Positions 8,549-14,984 of a DNA stretch of 14,984 nt are shown here, piece by piece; the first letter of the stretch is position 1, and each line of letters starts with the position of its first letter. Below the pieces are notes generated by a model. It saw only the letters and a program-made list of their open reading frames with translations, did not search any database and was not told the origin of the DNA. Both the position numbers and the translations under genes were made by a program. The stretch is taken from the NCBI GenBank assembly GCA_004151065.3, contig NWUY0300045790.1:1-14984 (forward strand), given 5' to 3'. Origin of the DNA: Larix sibirica (taxonomy: Eukaryota > Streptophyta > Pinopsida > Pinales > Pinaceae).

Positions 8549-8843
8549 TATTATGATTTTGGCCTTTGACCACACCTTAATCAAACTTTATCTAATCTGT
8601 ATTTTGGCCACACTCATATTATTAGATTTTTTTGATTTCTAGGTCTTTAACCTCAAATTAGTCATTGGTAATTTAAAATTCAAATTTTTCAGTGAAGAAA
8701 TATTTTTTTCCATTGGAAGTTTGAAGTTCATATAAAAACATAAATTAGGAAAGCTTGAATTATTAAAAGAATTAGCTACAAGCAATTTAAAATTCAAAAC
8801 AAAAAACAATTAGAAAAAATAAGAGCGATCTTCTTAGACACAA
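8549..8843 (+). other. LTR-element leader, copy C
   Basis: About 295 bases follow the PBS and match 12367-12664 throughout, including TTTTGGCC(T)TTTG and TTGGCCACACTCATATTATTAGA. No gag gene follows; the leader runs straight into an antisense LINE 3' end at 8844. Confidence 0.75.
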
Positions 8844-8860
8844 TGTGTGTGTGTGTGTGT
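8844..8860. repeat. (TG)n microsatellite at the LINE 3' end
   Basis: About eight TG units occupy exactly the place where the sister copy (12665-12672) has the T8 run that is the LINE poly(A) tail. Confidence 0.9.
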
Positions 8861-10225
8861 TTAGAATGGGTAGATTTTTATATTAATAAAGGGACTACTA
8901 GAAATCCATGAAACCATAGTAGTGCATAAGAGTTGAAAAATCCATACAAAATTTCTCTAGAGAGCTGATCCAAAATGATATTGTCCTTCTAAAAACGAAA
9001 TCTATTGCATGTAGAATGCATTATTACTATGCATGTAACTATACTACCTAATATATTGTCATAGAAGAAAAATACAAGTAAATAAAATAAGTTAAATTAT
9101 TAATGACAAAATTTATGCCTACTGTGGGTTTCATCCATGGGAAAATCATCCCTTCTCAGGTGTTGTTCTTTATGAACATTCTCTTGTGCTAGCAAAACCA
9201 TTGTACTTTGTTGCGCAATGCCTTCTTCAATAACTAGATATTTCACTAGATCTGTGGAGACATTTGGAAATGTAATCGTTGATTGGGAGCTCCAAGAAAA
9301 TCACAAGATGATGTTGTAATGCATTTGCGAGTCACTGGCCAACTTATCATATTTCAAACTTTGATCCTTGAAACTGTTTTCCAATTTCTCTGGTTTTGCT
9401 TCTTGCTTTTCCATGTGAATAATTAGGTATTCAATGGCATATCTCATTCCTTCTAACTACCTTGAAATCTGTCTAAAAATATTTTTTTATCTCAACATTC
9501 CCCTCACCATTGTGCCAACTCAAGTGAGGAAGATTTGCCATCATGATAGAAAAAATACCAATTAGCATTAGCTTTTGGGTCTTCTCTATGACCAAAAAAT
9601 TAATATAGGGTTCCTAAACTATACCCAAAATCTTCTTAAGGAATGACTTAAATAACTCCCTAGATTAAAGACAATTCCTCTTCCCAATGTGACTTTAAGT
9701 ATAGGTGCAATGCCACTCAAAATCATATCAAGAAACCAAAGAATGAATTTTTGTTGAAAGAGGAATGCAAGCTAAGAGGGGTGACTCTACTTACCCTTAT
9801 CAAATATGAGCCAGAGATGGCTAGAATAATGGCAACACACTACATCCAATGCCATAGGAAATGCAACTCGTTAACTAGAAGCCACCAAGCAGTGTTGGAA
9901 CCAAATTATTCTTCTAAGAAATTATACCAAATGTAGACCACTATAACCATCACCCATCAACATTATCCCACCCTAGAATCACGTCTTCATTATCTATGCC
10001 ATAAATTGAACATTTTCCAATATAATATTGGGTTTACTAGGTGGTAGCATGCATGGGAGAGAGTTATATATTTATTGTTCCCATTGAGAGAACATCTATG
10101 GTATGCAAAATTCACATTGTTCCTTTGACACTTGGATAATGCCTTCCTTTTCCACCTTGCATGAGATATGGGTGGTTGATATACTTAGGATTATTGGGGT
10201 TAATATGTGATACTGTGAGGATGTG
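8861..10225 (-). pseudogene. LINE C-terminal region and 3' UTR, copy C (decayed)
   Basis: This stretch is colinear with 12673-14025. On the minus strand it carries a MEKQE-starting, lysine/glutamate-rich segment (from about 9415 down) with many stops, equivalent to the coiled-coil-like piece at 13220-13005. The lower part (about 9100-8861) is 3' UTR with TTAATATA words close to the tail. Open frames are shorter than in copy D. The role is unknown, as for the other C-terminal extensions. Confidence 0.55.
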
Positions 10226-10329
10226 TTAAGGTATCCATAACATCTTAGGGGGTCCACCATTTTTTACTAGGAACCCCCTATCCATTTCTGCTTCATTAGA
10301 CATGCTAGTTTTCTCTTCCGACATGTATT
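10226..10329 (-). pseudogene. RNase H C-terminal remnant, copy C
   Basis: The minus strand reads MSNEAEMDRGFLVKNGGPP, then KMLWIP and a stop at 10228-10226. It matches the end of the RNase H at 14028-14415 nearly residue for residue. The catalytic part is missing because region X begins immediately upstream at 10330. Confidence 0.7.
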
Positions 10330-10330
10330 G

Positions 10331-10450
10331 TTTTAAAAAATATGTTAATTAACAATTGTGTTTGAAATGTGAAAAGATTAGTTGATAAAATAAGTATTTC
10401 ATTGTGAGAAGTATGTTGTTAGCACTCAACAAATAAGGAATGATCTATAT
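10331..10450. repeat. Region X, copy B
   Basis: This matches 4668-4800 in words such as AAATATGTTAATTA, AATTGTGTTTGAAA, GATTAGTTGATA and GAGAAGTATGTTGTTAGC. It is split from its continuation (about 10757-10850) by the MITE-like insert. Its left limit at about 10330 is where the copy C / copy D match also ends. Confidence 0.75.
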
Positions 10451-10462
10451 CTTTGACACGAT

Positions 10463-10749
10463 GGCTTCACTTAGTGAACCTCTCACATAGCACATGTGAT
10501 CGTGGGATATTAAAGAATAGCCTTAATTTTAGTAGATATTGACCCACACTTCTTTTGTTGAAACCCCATCCCAATACCTAAAACCTCCTCCCCAACCATT
10601 TTTATACTGTAATCCTTATAAACCCCCCTACCCCCACCCTAAACTCATCATCCCCCCTCAATACATGCAATATATTGGCATGATTTTTGACAAATTTAAA
10701 ACTCGCAATTTGAACTCACGTGTTAGGATATTGGTCAATAAGTGAAGCC
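10463..10749. mobile_element. MITE-like insertion with terminal inverted repeats (287 bp)
   Basis: The left end GGCTTCACTTAGTGAACC (10463-10480) is the inverse of the right end (10733-10749, complement GGCTTCACTTATTGACC). Eleven outer bases are perfect and the rest nearly so. The segment interrupts region X: the word CTCTCAACTAATAAGGAA resumes after it, and copy A (4668-4910) has no such block. It has no coding capacity. No clear target-site duplication is seen (CACGAT before, CCCATT after), so the superfamily is undetermined. Confidence 0.6.
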
Positions 10750-10854
10750 CCCATTATCTCTCAACTAATAAGGAACCTATATGTTTAATTTTTATCATCA
10801 ATTGTCACAAAAAAAAATTTGATTAGTGGACTCTTAGCTATTAATTCTTTTCCA

Positions 10855-12120
10855 AAATGGTGAATTTTCTTCAACCTCATCCTCTTAATAGATTTAGACT
10901 TATAAATCCTTTGCCACTTGACCAAAGAGATATCCCCTTTGTCGTTCTTGTCCTTCCATAAAAGTTTGAGACAATTTTTCCTAAAACATTTCCAAGATAC
11001 CTACTAGGATGTATGCTAAGGAATTCCAATAGATTGGAGTGGCCTCAAGAATAGATTTATAAGAGTTAAATTCCCTCCAATAGACAAAATTTGTCCCCCA
11101 ACCTATAATCATTTTTTCCACCTTCTAGTAAAGCCACACCCAATCCCTTAACCCAAAAGGCCTCAACTTGAAATGGAAGAACCTAAATTATCAATATTTT
11201 TGTAACTTGAAACCATGCTAATTGCCAATCCATATATATTCATGGATTCATCTAGGAATTCCACTTCCTTTATAGAAATAGTACCAAATAATACAACATC
11301 ATCAACAAATAACAAGTGAGACAAATATATACCACCCCTTATTTTCATACCTTTCAATCTACCTCCTTGTTTAAGAGATCTTATTAACCTAATTAATCCT
11401 TCAACAACAATGAGAAAAACCAATGGAGATAATGCACAACCTTGCCTTAAAACCGTAAAATGCCTAAAGAGTTGAGAATTTAATCTATTAAATGACAATA
11501 GAATGGAAGAGGAGTTGAGACATCCCTCAATCCAATTGAAAAATAATACACTAAACCTTTTGTGCATAAGATGAGCCTCATATGCATCCAATTGACCTTG
11601 TTAAAATCCTTAGATAATAGTATAGATTAATAAATCTAGTTGTCATTTTATTTCTCTTGATTGAACAAATCCCTTCTTAGGCCACACCCATTGCATCATG
11701 TATTTTCCTATCAACGAAATATCCAAACCAGTGAGGAGAAATAACCTTTGAAAGAACATATTTTAATCTTCTAACAATTGTTTTGCAATAAATTTATATA
11801 CAACGTTGTAAAAAAATTAGCCTCAAGTTTTCAAAGGAAGAAGGTGAATCCATTTTAAGAATAAGTGCCAAAAAGGTTGAGTTAAGAGATCCCATTACCC
11901 TCTTAAACACCCTTGACCCTTGACCATTTTCTAATAAATCATAGAATCCCTAAAATACCTCTAGAGTCCACTCATAAGGACATGAGATCTTGTATTTATG
12001 GGCATAGTAGATGCCCTATTTTGATTCTTTGGATATCTCAACTGTCAATTCCTCATTGGATTCATTTTCAACAAACCTAGGAAAGTGTTTTTCCACCCTT
12101 ATGATATCAACAATGTTAAG
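10855..12120 (-). pseudogene. LINE reverse transcriptase, copy B (decayed but near-complete domain)
   Basis: In order on the minus strand: KHFPRFVENESN (linker end, about 12095), HKYKISCPYEWTLEVF (degenerate SPGPDGW block, about 11985), MGSLNSTFLALILK (about 11900), a VRRLKYVLSKVISPHWFGYF block then IHDAMGVA (about 11770-11690), FNKVNWMHM (motif A region, about 11610). An open 142-codon stretch follows (11591-11163) with RQGCALSPLVFLIVVEGL and FVDDVVLFG (catalytic Asp-Asp intact; FVDD at 11309-11298). Post-RT motifs TRRWKK, LSIGGNLTLIN, LLWKDKNDKGDI, LVKWQRI and IHHFGK follow to about 10855. These blocks sit in three frames, with several stops and at least three frameshifts. This is the best-preserved RT of the window. 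Confidence 0.92.
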
Positions 12121-12146
12121 CTTGCAAGTTTTTTTATACAATTGCT

Positions 12147-12350
12147 TGTTATATAACTAAAGGGCATAACCTTAACAAGGGACATGACCATCAACCATAG
12201 TGATTAGTTAATGAGTATAAGCATAGTGATACATGGCATTATATCACAGAATATATCATCTATCTTATTTCTGATTAAATATTTATCTATATCCTATATT
12301 GTCCTTCTTATGTTGGATATTCCTCAATGATTGAATTATTGTCCATTTCA
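12147..12350 (+). mobile_element. LTR copy B (204 bp, TG...CA)
   Basis: It starts TGTTATATAACTAAAGG, similar to the TGTTAT start of copy C, and ends CCATTTCA directly before a PBS. Most of its length matches LTR copy A, which carries the nested LINE; here the site is uninterrupted (12254-12266). No polypurine tract precedes it: the LINE junction CAAGTTTTTTTATACAATTGC abuts instead. Confidence 0.75.
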
Positions 12351-12352
12351 TT

Positions 12353-12366
12353 TGGTATTAAAGCCA
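12353..12366 (+). other. Primer-binding site for initiator tRNA-Met (copy D)
   Basis: TGGTATTAAAGCCA matches TGGTATCAGAGCCA at 12 of 14 bases, two bases after the LTR-ending CA. Both mismatches are transitions (C to T, G to A). The two PBS copies differ at different positions and together agree with the perfect site. Confidence 0.85.
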
Positions 12367-12664
12367 CATTCCGATTTTGGCCTTTGGCCACAACTTTATT
12401 AGACTATTTAATCTGAATTTTGGCCACACTCATATTATTAGAGTTTTTTTTTATTTCCAGGTCTCTGAACTCAAATCAATGATTGGTGATTTAAAATTCA
12501 AAGTTTTCATTAAAGAAATAAATTGTTCCATTGGAAGTTTGAATTTCGGAGAAAAACATAAATTAAGAGAGTCAAATTATTAAACGAATTAGCTACAAAC
12601 AATTTTAAAAACAAACAAACAAACAACTAAAAAAAATCAAAGCAATCTTCTCAAACACATTGTG
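12367..12664 (+). other. LTR-element leader, copy D
   Basis: It is colinear with 8549-8843. A plus frame of 68 codons (12377-12583, non-ATG start) lies here; nothing shows it is translated, although a gag start would be expected in this neighbourhood of a complete element. Confidence 0.7.
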
Positions 12665-12672
12665 TTTTTTTT

Positions 12673-14025
12673 AACAAGAAATGGTAGAATTGTATATTAA
12701 TAAAGGAACAAATTGAAATCCATGCTGCCATAGTAGTACATAACAGTTCAAAAATCCATAAAAAGTTTTTGCAAAGCTTATCCAAAATGATACTATCTTT
12801 CTAAAAAATAAATATATTGCATGTAGATCCTAAAGCATTCTTTCTATGCCCGTAACTACACTGCCTAACATACTGTCCTAGAAGAAAAATATCAATAAGT
12901 ACAATAAGATAAATTATTCATAACCAAATTTATGCCCACTATTAGATTCCTCAGTGACAGATCGTCCCTTTTTAGGCCTTGTTCTCTATGAACATTCTAG
13001 TGTCTTAACAGAACCATTGCAGTTTGTTGCACAATGTCTTCTTTGAAACTAGATCTTTCACTGGACCGATGAAGACATTTGGAAATGCAACCATTGATTG
13101 GGAGCTTAGAGAAAATCCCAAGATGATGTTGTCATGCATTTTTGAGTCATTGACCAACTTATCAATATATTTCAAAATTTGTTCCCCGAACTTGGCTTGC
13201 AATTCCTCTTGTTTTTCCATGTGAATACTTAGGTATGAAATGTCTTATGCCATTCCTTGTAATTCCCTGACATATGTATTAGAATATTTTTTTATCTCAA
13301 CATTCCCCTCATCAATGTGCCAACTTGAGTCAAGAAGATTTTCCATTCTTATAGAAAAAATACCCATAAGCACTGTTTTTTGGGTCTTCTTTATGACCAA
13401 AAATTTTAAGACGGGATTCCTGAACTTTACCCAAAATATTCTTGAGTAATGAATAAATACCTCCCCAAATTAAATACAAATCCTCTTCCCAATGTGACCT
13501 TAAAACCAAGTGCAATGCCACCCAAAATCCTATCAAGAAACCAAAGCATGATGTTTTGTGCAAAGAGGAATGCAAGTCGAGAGGGGAAACTCTACTTACC
13601 CTTGTCAAAGATGAGCTGGAGACCACCGTCAGAATGGGAACACACTGCAACCAATCCCACAATAATTACAACTCGTCGACCAAGATCCACCTGAGGGAGT
13701 GTTGAAACCAAACTCCTCTAAGAAGTTCTACTGAATGTAGAACCATCACCCATTGACATTATCCCACCTTCGAATCATGTATCCATTAACTCTACCATAA
13801 ATTGAACTAGGCACCTATATAATATCAAGTGTATGAGGAGGTATAAAGAATAGGGGAGAGTTATATCTCCCTCTCTCCCATTGTCAGGACATATATGGTA
13901 TGCAAACTTCACTTTGTGCCAAGTTGGCACTTGGATAGTGCCCTTTCTTTGCCACCTTGCATGAGATATGGGTGGTTGATATACTAAGGATTATTGTGGT
14001 TAATAAGTGATACTGTGAGGATGTA
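12673..14025 (-). pseudogene. LINE C-terminal region and 3' UTR, copy D (decayed)
   Basis: Two open stretches remain on the minus strand. One is 110 codons (13662-13330), with WDWLQCVPIL near the start and KIFGHKEDPKNSAYGYFF near the end. The other is 71 codons (13220-13005) and starts MEKQEELQAKFGEQILKYID, polar and helix-like. Their place after RNase H matches the coiled-coil extension of the nested LINE, although residue similarity is weak by eye. About 330 bases of AT-rich 3' UTR lead to the poly(A) tail. I do not know the function. Confidence 0.55.
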
Positions 14026-14027
14026 CT

Positions 14028-14415
14028 AAGGTATCCATAACATCTCGAGGGGTCCTCCATTTTTTACCAAGACCTTCCTATCCATTACTACTTCAGTAGC
14101 CATGTTATTCGCCAGAGAATTGTTTTCTCTTCTAACATGTAGAATCTGAACATAGTCCAAGGAAGAAAGAATGATATGGATTATTTGAAACATTCTTGAT
14201 AGTGATTTTCCTTTATTAGGTTGTCCTTTCCTTCTTGATTGATTATCATAGAGGAGTCACCAAAGATCATGATAGAATGAATTTGTTGGGACAGAAGGAG
14301 TGAGATTCCAAGGAACAGGGACTATATCTCAACTTGGTTATTTGTTGCTATCCCAAGTCCCTAGGCATATCTTGGTTCAACCCACCAAACTCCCAGCCTT
14401 TTCTAAAACACATTT
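14028..14415 (-). pseudogene. RNase H domain of LINE ORF2, copy D (decayed)
   Basis: The minus strand gives RYA-stop-GLGIATNNQVEI (the Glu-bearing ATNNxAE motif; the stop stands where Trp is usual), then SIMIFGDSSMIINQEGKD (the GDS motif with its Asp). After a frameshift near 14185 it gives ILHVRRENNSLANNMATE and KVLVKNGG. In the final motif the expected N-x-x-A-D reads NNSLANN, so the last catalytic Asp is replaced by Asn. The first Asp and the GG-rich strand are lost or scrambled. The fold assignment is firm; activity is excluded by stops and the missing residues. Confidence 0.85.
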
Positions 14416-14420
14416 CTATT

Positions 14421-14984
14421 TTCTAAGTCAAGATGCAAATTATAGTTGTGAGTATGTTGTAGTAGTGATTAATGGATATATCATAGGAGGAAGAGACTTC
14501 ATGACCCAAAGTGATCCACCATTGGTAGTGTCAAGATATTAGTTTCATCATATCAATTCAATTCATTTTATAATAGCCAAGATCATAGAAATTCATGACA
14601 TATTTGGGCACTAGATCAATTAAGAATGGTGGTTAGTGGATACAACACTAAAAGTGGTAAATCCAATGACTATAAGAACAATCGTCTTCAATACCTAAAG
14701 GTTTCCTTGTTGATATTGACTCATCATAGTATTTAGAGGTTGAACTATTGTGGAACTCATTAAGACTATGCCTTGAAATACCCATTTGTTATCGTTGAGG
14801 GTGGATCTATAATCACTAACACCCAAGGATAAATGTTTGAGGATATTAATGAGAATATTAAATCCAATTGTTGCAAACATTAATTTAGAAAAAATAAAAT
14901 AAGAATTTGCTACTCATACCTACGAGTTACAAGATATAACTCTTACTAAAGACTTCATAACTATAACTATATATATATATATAT
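14421..14984. other. Unassigned AT-rich end of window
   Basis: No LINE or LTR motif is recognisable and all frames are short. It may be flanking DNA beyond the truncated LINE copy D, or a decayed part of it. Confidence 0.4.
14968..14984. repeat. (AT)n microsatellite at window edge
   Basis: An uninterrupted TA/AT run of 17 bases reaches the last base; its full length is unknown. Confidence 0.85.

Larger units (their letters stand above)
8861..12125 (-). mobile_element. Antisense LINE in LTR-element leader: 3' end to reverse transcriptase (copies B and C)
   Basis: Read on the minus strand from 12125 downward, this holds the RT (12110-11160), the post-RT segment (to about 10855), an unrecognised stretch with a MITE-like insert (about 10855-10331), the end of RNase H (10329-10226) and the C-terminal/3' region (10225-8861). 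The order RT, RNase H, C-terminal tail, 3' end is that of one LINE, 5'-truncated in the linker before the RT. Its left end matches the LINE 3' end at 12665 and its right end matches the LINE-LTR junction of copy A. No target-site duplication is visible (left flank ACACAATG, right flank CAAGTTTTTTTATAC), so later rearrangement is likely. Two adjoining fragments cannot be fully excluded. Confidence 0.75.
12665..14420 (-). mobile_element. Antisense LINE 3' part, copy D
   Basis: T8 at 12665-12672 is the poly(A) tail, and TTAACA and TATTAAT words after it resemble the 3' end of the nested LINE at 5936. The C-terminal region and then RNase H (to about 14415) follow on the minus strand. It matches copy C with an offset of about 3800-3818 bases from the PBS to about 14140. 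Similarity to LINE sequence stops near 14420. Confidence 0.82.

Noticed and set aside
10539-10745. Proline-rich plus frame of 68 codons
   Set aside because: It lies entirely within the MITE-like insert; the composition comes from C-runs, with no domain.
12377-12583. Plus frame of 68 codons in the LTR-element leader as a gag start
   Set aside because: It needs a non-ATG start, shows no gag motif and is broken in the sister copy at 8560-8770.
13024-13694. Plus frames at 13024-13224, 13240-13449 and 13449-13694
   Set aside because: They are antisense to the LINE C-terminal region of copy D and lack any recognisable family.
14695-14880. 61-codon minus frame near the right edge
   Set aside because: It has no motif and no counterpart in the other copies; a chance frame in AT-rich DNA is the simplest reading.

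Overview
The window looks like nuclear repeat DNA from a seed plant. It is AT-rich and intergenic, and everything I can identify derives from retroelements. I see no intact host gene, tRNA, rRNA or CRISPR array. The organism call rests on the plant LINE architecture (a gag-like ORF1 with a CCHC knuckle; an ORF2 with APE endonuclease, reverse transcriptase and RNase H), on plant-type LTR elements with an initiator-Met primer-binding site, and on heavy decay by TAG stop codons. The coding style resembles LINEs I associate with gymnosperms, but I cannot confirm that.

Layout: (1) Positions 1 to about 3500, minus strand: the 5' half of an L1-type LINE. ORF1 (3407-1462) overlaps the start of ORF2 (from 1465) by an ATGA. 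ORF2 runs through endonuclease and linker into the first residues of the reverse transcriptase and is cut by the left window edge. (2) About 3500-4660: AT-rich DNA without recognisable genes. (3) 4668-5765, minus: a decayed LINE reverse-transcriptase fragment (copy A), abutting an LTR (about 5778-7520, plus). That LTR is split by a nested, 5'-truncated LINE (5936-7409, minus) that keeps RNase H, a coiled-coil tail, a poly(A) tail and 13-bp target-site duplications. (4) 7521-8248: mostly unassigned, ending in a probable LTR-element polyprotein tail and polypurine tract. (5) 8249-12125: LTR, PBS, short leader, then a long antisense LINE (3' end at 8844, reverse transcriptase up to about 12125). 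(6) 12147 to about 14420: the same order again (LTR, PBS, leader, antisense LINE 3' part). (7) 14421-14984: unassigned, ending in an AT dinucleotide run.

None of these genes works now. The main point of interest is that an LTR/PBS/leader joined to an antisense LINE occurs twice with the same junction about 3.8 kb apart, and a third partial copy (4668-7520) shares the LINE-to-LTR junction. So a composite of two retroelement classes was duplicated or amplified as one unit. Differences between copies (a nested LINE in one, a MITE-like element in another) give the relative order of later insertions.
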